Source: Lachnoclostridium sp. An138
GTDB taxonomy: Bacteria; Bacillota; Clostridia; Lachnospirales; Lachnospiraceae
DNA: 64,000 nucleotides
Reading direction: 5' to 3'
Assembly (NCBI RefSeq): GCF_002160765.1
Contig: NZ_NFLF01000003.1
Span: 62,001 to 126,000 of the forward strand
Below the pieces are notes generated by a model. That model searched no databases. It saw nothing but the letters and a program-made list of their open reading frames with translations, and was not told the DNA's origin. Within the stretch, counting starts at the first letter, position 1, and each line of letters opens with the position of its first letter. Below are positions 41,649-50,529 of this stretch, piece by piece. A program made the translations under genes and the position numbers.

Positions 41649-41677
41649 TTGAAAGAAATGCCTGCAGACTGTAAAAT
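41649..41677 (+). promoter_or_regulatory. Internal sigma-A promoter before the 4-epimerase gene
   Basis: TTGAAA (41649-41654), 17-bp spacer, TAAAAT (41672-41677). It would allow ulaF to be made apart from the rest of the operon, for example for other pentose pathways. Confidence 0.75.
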
Positions 41678-41768
41678 AAAGTTACAGGATTCGGAGGACG
41701 GCTGTCCGAAGAAAGCCGGAATATTCTGAGTGTGATTGGGGGATGCCCGGTCAGGAAGGAGAATAAAA

Positions 41769-42464
41769 ATGTTAGAGGAACTGAAAAAGAAAGTATACGA
41801 AGCCAACATGGAGCTTCCGAAGAGAGGGCTTATCACCTATACCTGGGGAAATGTCAGCGGCATCGACCGCGAGAGCGGACTGTTTGTCATCAAGCCCAGC
41901 GGCGTGGAATATGACCTTCTGAAGCCGGAAGATATGGTAGTCATCGATCTGAACGGAAACAAGGTAGAGGGAGATTACAATCCGTCTTCCGATACGCCGA
42001 CTCATCTGGAGCTTTACAAGGCATTCCCGAAGATCGGCGGCGTGGTTCATACCCACTCACCCTGGGCAACTTCCTGGGCCCAGGCCGGACGCAGCATTCC
42101 CTGCTACGGAACTACTCACGCAGACTATTTCTACGGTGAGATTCCCTGTGCCAGAAGCCTGACAGAGGAGGAGATCAACGGAGAATACGAGAAGAATACA
42201 GGTCTTGTCATTATTGAGACCTTCCAGGGCAAAGACCCGATGCACATTCCGGGCGTGCTCTGCACAAACCACGGACCGTTTACCTGGGGTACAGACGCGG
42301 CCAACGCGGTACATAACGCAGTCGTGCTTGAGGAAGTGGCTAAGATGGCTTACCGCACCGAAGCTCTGAAGCCGGGCGTGGCTCCGGCTCCGCAGGTGAT
42401 TCAGGATAAGCATTTCCTGAGAAAGCATGGGGCAAATGCTTACTACGGACAGGTTAAAAGATAA
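41769..42464 (+). CDS. ulaF: L-ribulose-5-phosphate 4-epimerase
   Basis: 231 residues, class II aldolase fold, from ATG 41769 (AAGGAG upstream). [32 protein letters not shown] (zinc histidines near 95-97) and [12 protein letters not shown] match AraD/UlaF/SgbE; the C-terminal part has NHGPFTWG. It gives D-xylulose 5-phosphate for the pentose phosphate pathway. The context favours UlaF over AraD. Hairpin repeat copy C starts 16 bases after the stop. Confidence 0.95.
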   Translation: MLEELKKKVYEANMELPKRGLITYTWGNVSGIDRESGLFVIKPSGVEYDLLKPEDMVVIDLNGNKVEGDYNPSSDTPTHLELYKAFPKIGGVVHTHSPWATSWAQAGRSIPCYGTTHADYFYGEIPCARSLTEEEINGEYEKNTGLVIIETFQGKDPMHIPGVLCTNHGPFTWGTDAANAVHNAVVLEEVAKMAYRTEALKPGVAPAPQVIQDKHFLRKHGANAYYGQVKR

Positions 42465-42480
42465 AAGAATTTTACGGGAC

Positions 42481-42621
42481 GCCCCTGCGGATTTCTGTAT
42501 CCGTTGTCCGTCCCTTCTCTGACAGCCGTGTGCTTCCGGCCGGACTGAAAACCAGTCCGCCGGAATCCCACAGCCGTCCGCGAAGAGGCCGTACATCTGG
42601 ATATCAGAAATCCGCAGGGGC
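42481..42621 (+). repeat. Long hairpin repeat, copy C
   Basis: Basal arms 42481-42502 and 42599-42621 pair over about 22 bp with one bulge. The apex is CCGGACT-GAAAACC-AGTCCG (around 42540-42559), flanked by CTTCCGG/CCGGAAT. Middle segments TCCCTTCTCTGACAG and GCGAAGAGGCCGTAC are shared with copy D but not A or B. Starts 16 bases after the ulaF stop. Confidence 0.93.
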
Positions 42622-42638
42622 TGTTTCGTGAAAGTGTT

Positions 42639-43274
42639 TTATGGGCGGGCTGCAGTAATATTTTTTATTCTGCCGGATTGTATGTCTTTGATGTGCCTCT
42701 GGATTTTTTCTTCCGGCCAGTCCCACCACCTGAGCTTCTGGAGAACAGCTATGGTTTCTTCCGGGAAGCGCCTGCGGATTGGTTTTGCCGGAACGCCGCC
42801 GACGATGGTATAGGGAGGCACGTCCTTTGTCACGACGGCACGGGCGCCGATGACCGCGCCGTCCCCGATGGAGACACCGGCCAGAATGACGGCTTCGTAT
42901 CCGATCCATACGTCATTGCCGATGACGATATCGCCTTTATTGTCCCAGGCATCCGATATATTTTGAATATCCAGATCCCATTCTTTAAAAAAGATGGGGA
43001 AGGGATAAGTGGACAACGAAGACAGAGTGTGGTTGGCGCTGTTGAACAGGAATTTTGCTCCGCAGGCGATGGAACAGAATTTTCCGATTACCAGCCGGTC
43101 GTGATTGACGGGATAGTGGTACAGCACGTTGTTCCGTTCAAAGTCCCGCGGGTCATGGACGAAATCATTGTAGATGGTGTAACTGCCCGCAGTGATATTG
43201 GGATCTGTGATAACGTTTTTCAGATAGACGGTCTGTAAATCTCCGGTGCGGGGATAGATTTTCTCTGGGTTCAT
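42639..43274 (-). CDS. Vat/CatB-like O-acetyltransferase
   Basis: 211 residues of left-handed beta-helix type. [43 protein letters not shown] (catalytic His in NSANH, near 81), [18 protein letters not shown] and [11 protein letters not shown] are signatures of the xenobiotic acetyltransferase group, which includes virginiamycin (streptogramin A) and chloramphenicol acetyltransferases. Many chromosomal members have unknown substrates, so resistance must not be assumed. Preceded by the Ntn hydrolase gene 15 bases upstream on the same strand; likely one operon. Confidence 0.9.
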   Translation of the reverse strand: MNPEKIYPRTGDLQTVYLKNVITDPNITAGSYTIYNDFVHDPRDFERNNVLYHYPVNHDRLVIGKFCSIACGAKFLFNSANHTLSSLSTYPFPIFFKEWDLDIQNISDAWDNKGDIVIGNDVWIGYEAVILAGVSIGDGAVIGARAVVTKDVPPYTIVGGVPAKPIRRRFPEETIAVLQKLRWWDWPEEKIQRHIKDIQSGRIKNITAARP

Positions 43275-43289
43275 AAGTTCTCCTTTCTC

Positions 43290-44003
43290 TCAGAAATCAG
43301 TAAATTCCCATTTTTCTATTTGCTCAAAACAGGAATTCTGTACGTAATAGACGGCCTGTTCTCCGGATGAATATACGAAAGAGACTCTAGTGGCCCAGGG
43401 CTCTTCCTGACGGACGGCACGGAGAACGGAAAAGGCGTCGGAGACGGAGAAACGGTTTCCGTATCCGTTCAGGAGCTGTGCGGCTCTTTCATATCGATCG
43501 TCACCGGGCACTGTGTACGGACGGGTGCTTTCCGGGGCAAGAAGAGAGTAATTGGTAATCAGTGAATATTTTCCGCAGTCTTCGCGCCAGCCGATACCCG
43601 GTTCGATGATCAGAGTACGTCCCTGACGGTCGGAGAACATGGCCTGCATCGTCGCATCCGGCGCATAGACGATCTTCCTGTCCTGCACGATGCGGAGAAC
43701 ATCGTCAAAAGTAAGCCGGGCCTGGATAAACTGCTCTGTCAGATCGGCGATTGTCATGCAGCCGGAAGTATTCCGGTATGCAGCCTCGGGATTTCCATGG
43801 ACATACAGCAGAGTGCCGGCGTTTCCGCTCTGGTGAACGCCGTGATAGGAATGGCGCAGCCCGTCGGGGCGCAGGATGCCGATATAGAAACGGTCCTTTT
43901 CTTTCACAACCTGATGATCCCATGCCGCGAGATCGATGTCAAAATTAAAACCTGTGATGATATCTCCGGTATCGTTTCCCCGGTAAACAAATCGAGTGCA
44001 CAT
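43290..44003 (-). CDS. Choloylglycine-hydrolase-like Ntn amidase
   Basis: 237 residues starting M-C-T-R. Cys2 would be the N-terminal nucleophile after Met removal, as in the linear amide C-N hydrolase group (bile salt hydrolase, penicillin V acylase, acid ceramidase relatives). FNFDIDLAAW matches the FxRxxDW region in position but lacks Arg. ITNYSLL and PGDDRYERA (Arg/Asn region near 155-180) fit the fold. It is shorter than true bile salt hydrolases (about 320). Substrate unknown. RBS AAAGGAG. Confidence 0.75.
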   Translation of the reverse strand: MCTRFVYRGNDTGDIITGFNFDIDLAAWDHQVVKEKDRFYIGILRPDGLRHSYHGVHQSGNAGTLLYVHGNPEAAYRNTSGCMTIADLTEQFIQARLTFDDVLRIVQDRKIVYAPDATMQAMFSDRQGRTLIIEPGIGWREDCGKYSLITNYSLLAPESTRPYTVPGDDRYERAAQLLNGYGNRFSVSDAFSVLRAVRQEEPWATRVSFVYSSGEQAVYYVQNSCFEQIEKWEFTDF

Positions 44004-44133
44004 GGCTTTCTCCTTTCCCTGCGGCCGATGTGCCTGAGAGAGTCTGCGGGCACGCCGGCACTGCGTTTTTCTTATATCTTATCCTGACCGTGGCTGCTTT
44101 TCTATCCCCGGGATGATACAGAATCAAACAGTA

Positions 44134-44166
44134 TAAAAAGGCAGAGGCCGCGTCAGGGCAGCCTCT
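44134..44166 (-). terminator. Terminator after the CD3324-type regulator gene
   Basis: On the minus strand AGAGGCTGC (44166-44158) pairs with GCGGCCTCT (44151-44143), one G-U, then GCCTTTTTATA. Confidence 0.88.
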
Positions 44167-44171
44167 GATGA

Positions 44172-44438
44172 TTATGGTTTCTGATAAATGATTTTTCTGA
44201 TGGCATGTACAGACAGGCAGTATTTTTCGGCCAGAGAATCGACAGAACACCCCTGCTGGTACTGCTCTCTGATCTGGCGGTTCCGCCACTGTAATTCCTG
44301 CCGGTAGCCGGACGCTTCTCCCCAGCGTTTCTTCTGCTCCTGTTCGGTGGGAACATAGAGATATCCGCCCTGAATATAGCGCTGCAGCTCTCTGACCAGC
44401 GCATCGGGAAGAAGAGCCTTTGCGTTCCTGTATTTCAT
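44172..44438 (-). CDS. CD3324 family helix-turn-helix protein
   Basis: 88 residues. LPDALVRELQRYIQGGYLYVP at the N-terminus and a C-terminal helix-turn-helix (IREQYQQGCSVDSLAEKYCL then SVHAIRKIIY) match the CD3324/Mor-like small regulators of Clostridia. The family is often found beside metabolic or resistance genes. It has a strong ribosome site (AAAGGAGG) and a promoter 260 bases upstream, with a short Cys-containing peptide ORF in between. A terminator separates it from the downstream hydrolase/acetyltransferase pair. Confidence 0.85.
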   Translation of the reverse strand: MKYRNAKALLPDALVRELQRYIQGGYLYVPTEQEQKKRWGEASGYRQELQWRNRQIREQYQQGCSVDSLAEKYCLSVHAIRKIIYQKP

Positions 44439-44510
44439 GCAGGCTTCCTCCTTTAGATAAGATAATCGTCAGGCGGCAAAGCCGGCATATGGTTTCTGCG
44501 GCAATGACTA

Positions 44511-44576
44511 CTACTCCATGCAAACGCCGCAGTCTGCCGGTTTTGCATGGAGCTGTGCTTCGTTGCGTTTTGTCAT
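44511..44576 (-). CDS. Possible 21-residue leader peptide upstream of the CD3324-type gene
   Basis: ATG (44576) to TAG (44511), translating MTKRNEAQLHAK followed by a short PAD stretch and ending CGVCME. It lies between a good minus-strand promoter (44698-44726) and the regulator gene. The mRNA segment is also an inverted repeat: CTCCATGCAAA and TTTGCATGGAG, inside the ORF, form an 11-bp stem, so translation would melt a hairpin. Ribosome site is weak (AAAGAGAAG). Could be a leader peptide, a small peptide product, or chance. Confidence 0.4.
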   Translation of the reverse strand: MTKRNEAQLHAKPADCGVCME

Positions 44577-44691
44577 TGTTTTCACTTCTCTTTCTTCTGT
44601 AAATAATTGTGGACCCTCCGGGGGATGCGCACGCCCCGGTAAGGGAAACGCCTCCATCCGGTCTGTTCCGGGGCGGCGTGGTATAATATCT
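44577..44691 (-). promoter_or_regulatory. Leader RNA with alternative stems
   Basis: Minus-strand transcript from about 44691. The block CCGGGG near 44638 can pair either with CCCCGG upstream (near 44673) or with CCCCGG downstream (near 44624). The two pairings exclude each other, which is the layout of an attenuator or riboswitch. I do not recognise a known aptamer. Confidence 0.4.
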
Positions 44692-44697
44692 ATCTGT

Positions 44698-44726
44698 ATT
44701 ATACCAAAGGTACCGAAAGAGCTCAA
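44698..44726 (-). promoter_or_regulatory. Sigma-A promoter of the peptide/CD3324 unit with palindrome
   Basis: Minus strand TTGAGC (44726-44721), 17-bp spacer, TATAAT (44703-44698). The -10 is one arm of a 9-bp inverted repeat, TGGTATAAT / ATTATACCA (44679-44706, 10-base centre), a possible operator over the start site. Confidence 0.75.
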
Positions 44727-44810
44727 CACTTCTGCGGCAGGAGAAACAGGGGCGCAGGAGACACAGGAAAAATTGGGACATACGGAGAAACTGAAATTTT
44801 TTGAACGACA

Positions 44811-44948
44811 GCGGGGACTTCTTCTGAATTCACGCGTACGGCCTCTTCGCAGACCGGTGTGTGCTTCCGGCGGACTGATTTTTAGTCCGTCCGGAAGCAC
44901 ACGCCTGTCAGAGAAGGGACGAACGGCGGAATCAGAAGAAGTCCCCGC
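44811..44948 (-). repeat. Long hairpin repeat, copy D (inverted)
   Basis: Basal arms 44811-44827 and 44932-44948 pair perfectly over 17 bp. An apical stem joins 44859-44876 (GTGTGCTTCCGGCGGACT) to 44884-44902 with one bulge. Read on the minus strand the apex is GGACGGACT-AAAAATC-AGTCCGCC, as in copy B. It starts 18 bases after the eno stop on the same strand. Middle segments match copy C. Confidence 0.93.
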
Positions 44949-44966
44949 GTCCGTTAAAACAGAATC

Positions 44967-46412
<1,446 letters not shown>

Positions 46413-46530
46413 TCAGGGGATAGAGTATGCCAGGGGCTTATGGAGCACCCTGGAGTATCTATCATATCCTGTCATGGATCTGGAAAGATAAGCCGGTCTT
46501 TCCGAAAGGAGTCTGCCGTTATTCACATGA

Positions 46531-46583
46531 AGTTAGATAATACTAACTACAAACATAATAACAAACGGAAGACAGAAAGTCAA
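46531..46583 (-). promoter_or_regulatory. Sigma-A promoter of eno with palindrome at the start point
   Basis: Minus strand TTGACT (46583-46578), 17-bp spacer, TATTAT (46560-46555). AGTTAG-ATAATA-CTAACT (46531-46548) is a 6-bp inverted repeat just after the expected start, a possible repressor site. The leader to the ATG is about 280 bases. Confidence 0.8.
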
Positions 46584-46666
46584 TGCGCCGGACGCTGCCA
46601 TTTGGGAGTATTATTGACAAAAATTATCGATCTCATAACAGAATCAAAACGGAAGAAAAAAGACAG

Positions 46667-46700
46667 AAAAAAGAAGGACAGCGGAAAAACGCTGTCCTTC
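46667..46700 (-). terminator. Terminator after the CotH-kinase gene
   Basis: GAAGGACAGCG (46673-46683) pairs with CGCTGTCCTTC (46690-46700); on the minus strand TTTTTT follows. Confidence 0.92.
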
Positions 46701-46762
46701 GAAGGCGTCGGAATTCCGGGAAGGAGCAGAATTCAAAAAAGAATCAAAACTCCGGAAAGGCG

Positions 46763-49231
46763 TCAGCTCTCTGTATAGACGGCCCGGACGGTGGTGTCCT
46801 CTTCCAGCCGCACCTGGATGCTGGCGCTGTCCTGGCTTCCTTCTATAATTGAGCCGCCTTCGATTTCCCAGTGGTCGAAGGCCGCTCCGTCTGTTTCCTG
46901 CGCAGTCAGGGTCACAGGGTAGTCCGTGTAATAGCGTCCCTGCCAGCTGCCGTCCATAAGATCCAGATCCAGCGTGTTCAGCGACACTGCTCCGCCGTTT
47001 TCCGCCGACAGGCTCAGTGTCACAAGCTCTCCTGTGAGCCCAAAATGCTCCGCCAGGCAGGGGATGATGGAATCAAAGCGGTTTTCAAAGAAAAGACGCA
47101 GTTCCTCCACCTGCTCAGAGAAGGTCTGATCCTGGAGATTGGTGTTCCAGCGCTCCCAGCTCAGCTCGGCCCAGGAGGAATACTGTTCTTCGATTTCATC
47201 GAGAAGGGCCAGCACCCGGTCTGGCCGGAAATTTTCGTTGGCCATGTCCAAAAAGGTCAGAACAAACTGTCGGCGGAAATCGGCGTTTTTCATCAGGGCA
47301 GGCATGGGCTTGTCGTCCAGATAGCCGGAAGAGGCATAGACGGCATGTTCCGTGAAAGAATCCATGGACCAGGCCCCGCTGTCTGCGTATACTGTGCCTG
47401 CAGCCAGGGAATCGTCCAGGTCGTAAAGCATCCAGCGCCATTTTCCGTCGCTGTATTCCATGTTTTCAGGAAGAGCAGTCTCTGTGCTGCCGTCGGACTT
47501 CCAGGTATACACATTATTCTCCAGCGGCTTGTTGTCGGTATTGGCGATATAGATATTTACGCACATCCAGTCTATGAAGCTCTGCATATCCATCTGTTCC
47601 AGAAGGCCCTCGTAAACTTCCGGGTCATCCAGATCCTCCCGATCAAGATAGTCCCGCAGAGCCCGGTAGCTTTCGATTTCTTCCTCTACACCGTCCGCCA
47701 CGTAGCGGGTGTCTTTGATAAGAGTGGATTCTTCCGGCGAGGCGTCGTAGCGGCCTTCCAGATATTCTGAGGAATAGCGTTCCATCAGGTAATACATTCC
47801 CCAGTATTCTCCGTTTAGAAAGACCTGGCAGGGGATGTATTCCTGGACGGCGGCTTCCCGATCTTCCACCAGAGAGAAGAAAAACACCTTTTTCGGTGTT
47901 TTGCTGTTGTTCAGAATCAGACTGTCATAGGAAATTCCCGTGTCAAAGAGAACCGGATCAAAGCTTTCTTTTTCATACCGTTTCCGGGAGTAGAGCGTAA
48001 AGCTCTTCTGGGGAAAGCTGCGGGACTCGTTTCCACGGATGCGGATTCCGCAGGACTGATTCAGCAGAGCGTCTCCGTACACAGAATAAAGTTCCAGATG
48101 AGCGGGACGCTCGGAGGACATGCCTTCCAGATAATAATGCGTATAATCCATCAGCTCAATCCAGCTTAAGCCTTCATAGATCAGGCCGGCTTCCAGGGCT
48201 TCCTCGTAAAGAGAACCGCGCACGTAGATGCCTTCCTCCTGGGAAAACAGATTCTCCGGGTCGGTGACAAGAGAGAGGACGGCGGCATTCTCGTAGCCTT
48301 CCTTTTCGTCAAAATCGATAAAATAGGTGCAGGTCACAGTACCGCTGCGGTTTCCTTCTCCATCAAAAGCGGCAGCCCGCACAACGGCAGCCTTGTCCAC
48401 AGGGGTATCCGGAATCTCGTAATTCCGGTCAGAGGTGGTGATGTTTTCCAGGGCAGACCATACGTTGGGAGATGAGCTGGGGTCAGTGAGAATCAGAGGC
48501 TCTGTATAGAGAGGGGAATCTTCTGTGGGTTCGCTTCCATCCAGTGTATAGCGGATGGAGAGGCCTTCCGCGGCAGTCAAAGTGACCTCTACGCTGTCCT
48601 CATAAAAACCGCCGGGAGTCAGGAAAACAGGGTCCTCCAGAATGGCTGAGGCGGAAGCGTTGGAAAGACCGGGAGAGGGAGAAAGCTGCCCGTAGCTGTC
48701 TCCTCCGTCTTCTGTGGCGGCATAGACGGCGCCGGGACTGATGGAGGCGGGAACGTAAACAGAGTCAATGGTATGGGCGGATTCTGTGCCGTCTTCCAGC
48801 TCGCAGACCCAGGTAAGCATAATAACCTCTTCTTCGGAAAGGCCGAAAGCAACAGAAGGCGTGCCTTCCGGGGCGGAATCCCCCTCGCCGGCAGCATAGA
48901 TGATATAATAGCCTCCCGGCTCAATCTCTCCTTCCGGGAGAGCGGCCTGCAGCGGATCTCCGGCATCATCGGACAGATAGAGTCCTTCCAGGGAAACGGC
49001 CTGGGAGGTGGGATTGTAAAGTTCAATGTAATCCTCGTAGGTGACGGAATCCCCTTCCGTGGTGCCGGGGCTGATGGTGCAGACTTCGTTGATGCGCAGA
49101 GAAAGAACCGGATCGGTGTAAAGACCGTTTTCATACTTCCGGAAAACAAAAAAGAGCAGAACCAGAAAAAGACCCGCTGTAAAAAGACGGGCCCATAACA
49201 AGGCGTGTTTTCTGACGGAAAAAAACTTCAT
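46763..49231 (-). CDS. Exported CotH-kinase protein with lamin-tail domain
   Basis: 822 residues. Membrane anchor (about 12-30), lamin-tail domain (about 43-190: LRINEVCTIS, YEDYIELYNPTSQAVSLEGLYLSD), a chitobiase-like CHB_HEX beta domain (about 205-312: LTPGGFYEDSVEVTLTA, IRYTLDGSEPTEDSPLYTEP), a CotH kinase domain (about 320-690: CGIRIRGNESRSFPQKSFTLY, LILNNSKTP, YLMERYS, WRWMLYDLDDSL), and a C-terminal InlB-type beta repeat (about 735-820). CotH proteins phosphorylate other coat proteins; this one faces the outside. Overlaps yigZ by 4 bases. Confidence 0.88.
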   Translation of the reverse strand: MKFFSVRKHALLWARLFTAGLFLVLLFFVFRKYENGLYTDPVLSLRINEVCTISPGTTEGDSVTYEDYIELYNPTSQAVSLEGLYLSDDAGDPLQAALPEGEIEPGGYYIIYAAGEGDSAPEGTPSVAFGLSEEEVIMLTWVCELEDGTESAHTIDSVYVPASISPGAVYAATEDGGDSYGQLSPSPGLSNASASAILEDPVFLTPGGFYEDSVEVTLTAAEGLSIRYTLDGSEPTEDSPLYTEPLILTDPSSSPNVWSALENITTSDRNYEIPDTPVDKAAVVRAAAFDGEGNRSGTVTCTYFIDFDEKEGYENAAVLSLVTDPENLFSQEEGIYVRGSLYEEALEAGLIYEGLSWIELMDYTHYYLEGMSSERPAHLELYSVYGDALLNQSCGIRIRGNESRSFPQKSFTLYSRKRYEKESFDPVLFDTGISYDSLILNNSKTPKKVFFFSLVEDREAAVQEYIPCQVFLNGEYWGMYYLMERYSSEYLEGRYDASPEESTLIKDTRYVADGVEEEIESYRALRDYLDREDLDDPEVYEGLLEQMDMQSFIDWMCVNIYIANTDNKPLENNVYTWKSDGSTETALPENMEYSDGKWRWMLYDLDDSLAAGTVYADSGAWSMDSFTEHAVYASSGYLDDKPMPALMKNADFRRQFVLTFLDMANENFRPDRVLALLDEIEEQYSSWAELSWERWNTNLQDQTFSEQVEELRLFFENRFDSIIPCLAEHFGLTGELVTLSLSAENGGAVSLNTLDLDLMDGSWQGRYYTDYPVTLTAQETDGAAFDHWEIEGGSIIEGSQDSASIQVRLEEDTTVRAVYTES

Positions 49232-49896
49232 TCTGTCTCCTCCTTGTCGAACAGAAGTACTTCTCCTTCCCGAAGGGCGTACCAGACAGAACCGCCCTTT
49301 TCCAGACGGGCCTTTCCGGCAGTGCCTTCCGTGACAGCGCCGGTAAAGGTTTCAAAATGGGATTCCGGCACGAGTACTTCCAGCAAAACGGAATCCGTAT
49401 AGGAGGAGGACAGAACCGGAAGCTGATTCTGTCCAATCAGGTACTGTATTTTTCCGATATCTCCATAGTCGGAATGAATTTCCAGGCGTATTCCCTTCTG
49501 CCGATCCAGAATGACGGAAGCTTTCAGAGCCTCCTGTACGGCGCCCGAATAGGCGCGGACCAGTCCGCCGGTGCCAAGAAGGGTGCCGCCGAAATAGCGG
49601 GTGACGACAACACAGGTATCGTGAATATCTTCGCCCAGAAGCACGTCCAGCATGGGGCGTCCGGCAGTTCCGGCAGGCTCTCCGTCGTCGCTGCAGCGCG
49701 TCAGCTGATGGCGGCTGCCGATGGTAAAAGCCGTGCAGTTGTGTCTGGCGTCCCAATACTGCTTTTTGATCTGCTCTATAAAGCGCTGGGCTTCTTCTTC
49801 AGATTTGACAGGGGAGACAGTGGCGATGAAACGGGATTTCTTCTCGATCAGTTCTCCTGCTCCGCCCTGCCAGGTAAAACGGTATGATTCAGGCAT
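49228..49896 (-). CDS. YigZ/IMPACT family protein
   Basis: 222 residues. IEKKSRFIATVSPVKSEEEA (near 17-36), HNCTAFTIGSRHQLTRCSDDGEPAGTAG (near 53-80) and DTCVVVTRYFGGTLLGTGGLVRAYS are the UPF0029/IMPACT N-terminal domain; a DUF1949 C-terminal domain follows. Linked in eukaryotes to translation control, but bacterial function is unclear. The last 4 bases overlap the start of the CotH gene, so they are translated from one message. Confidence 0.93.
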   Translation of the reverse strand: MPESYRFTWQGGAGELIEKKSRFIATVSPVKSEEEAQRFIEQIKKQYWDARHNCTAFTIGSRHQLTRCSDDGEPAGTAGRPMLDVLLGEDIHDTCVVVTRYFGGTLLGTGGLVRAYSGAVQEALKASVILDRQKGIRLEIHSDYGDIGKIQYLIGQNQLPVLSSSYTDSVLLEVLVPESHFETFTGAVTEGTAGKARLEKGGSVWYALREGEVLLFDKEETE

Positions 49897-49912
49897 TTAT
49901 CTGTGATTCCTT

Positions 49913-50221
49913 TCAGGACGCCTGCATGTCCTCCTTTGTCATTATGTCGTCTACGATCTCCAGCAGACACACGGGCGTCACAGCGTTTGTGATAAGCCGG
50001 CGGAGCAGCTGACGGGCCCGCGTTTCCGAATCGGAAACAGGGGGAGTGCTTGCGCTTTCTTCCACTCCGGGATGTTCTGACAGGGATTTTTTGACGCAGA
50101 TCCGGTAAAGGGGAGCGGCCGCAGGGGACGCTTCTTCCTCGATCAGGTAGTACTTCAGATTCAGCAGGGTTCCTTTTTCATCAGTGACAGTCCGGGTTTC
50201 AATTAGAAATTCCTTTTGCAT
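49913..50221 (-). CDS. DUF6514-like small protein
   Basis: 102 residues from ATG 50221; the ATG just before it (50224) is too near the AAAGGAG site. FLIETRTVTDEKGTLLNLKYYLIEE at the N-terminus and a helical C-terminus with ARQLLRRLITNAVTPVCLLEIVDDIM are the pattern of a small Clostridia family of unknown function. First gene of the DUF6514-yigZ-cotH unit. Confidence 0.7.
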   Translation of the reverse strand: MQKEFLIETRTVTDEKGTLLNLKYYLIEEEASPAAAPLYRICVKKSLSEHPGVEESASTPPVSDSETRARQLLRRLITNAVTPVCLLEIVDDIMTKEDMQAS

Positions 50222-50224
50222 CAT

Positions 50225-50495
50225 ACTCTCCTTTGGCTGTATTGACATGCCGCCTTCTGTTCTGAGGCAGAATATCCGATTTCAGAGAGTATTATACAGG
50301 ATGGCCGCTGAAAAGACTGTCGAAAGCTGTCGGAGGTCCAAAATTTCAAAAAGCCGGCGCCCTCCGGCGCGCCGATGCTACGGTCAGTATAGAATGAAGG
50401 AAGGCTTTTTGTCAACCGAGGACAGGGCAAAATGCTTAAGAAATGCTGATGAAACTGTGAAATTTTAATTTTCTCTTTATTCCTTGGTAAGTTTT
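50225..50495. other. Intergenic stretch between divergent genes
   Basis: 271 bases. A GCCGG/CCGGC stem near 50351-50372 precedes a pyrimidine-poor stretch; further right the DNA is AT-rich. No supported frame. Confidence 0.4.
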
Positions 50496-50504
50496 TGCTA
50501 TAAT
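50496..50504 (+). promoter_or_regulatory. Extended -10 promoter of the PBP gene
   Basis: TG-C-TATAAT (50496-50504). The -35 region at 17 bp is TTTATT, weak, as is usual for extended -10 promoters. Confidence 0.65.
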
Positions 50505-50529
50505 GAAACGATGTAGAGGAGGAAAGAAA

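Noticed and set aside
42481-42621. Hairpin copies as plain Rho-independent terminators
   Set aside because: They are 137-184 nt long with internal conserved landmarks and no T-run directly after the stem; a termination role is possible but does not explain the conservation.
42639-43274. Calling the acetyltransferase a streptogramin or chloramphenicol resistance gene
   Set aside because: Only the family fold is visible; chromosomal members often have other substrates and no mobile element is nearby.
44020-44095. CTCTCTCAGGCA on the minus strand before the Ntn amidase, like the end of a glycine aptamer
   Set aside because: The other aptamer blocks are absent and the gene has no link with glycine.
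44511-44900. A 129-codon minus-strand frame containing the 21-residue peptide
   Set aside because: Its upstream part begins inside hairpin repeat D and crosses the promoter; only the last 21 codons lie in a plausible transcript.
44811-44948. Hairpin repeats as insertion sequence ends or a CRISPR-like array
   Set aside because: No transposase frame is near any copy, no direct target duplications are evident, and the copies are kilobases apart without regular spacers.
46605-46632. Plus-strand TTGACA near 46614 as a promoter
   Set aside because: No acceptable -10 box follows at 16-18 bp, and no plus-strand gene lies downstream.
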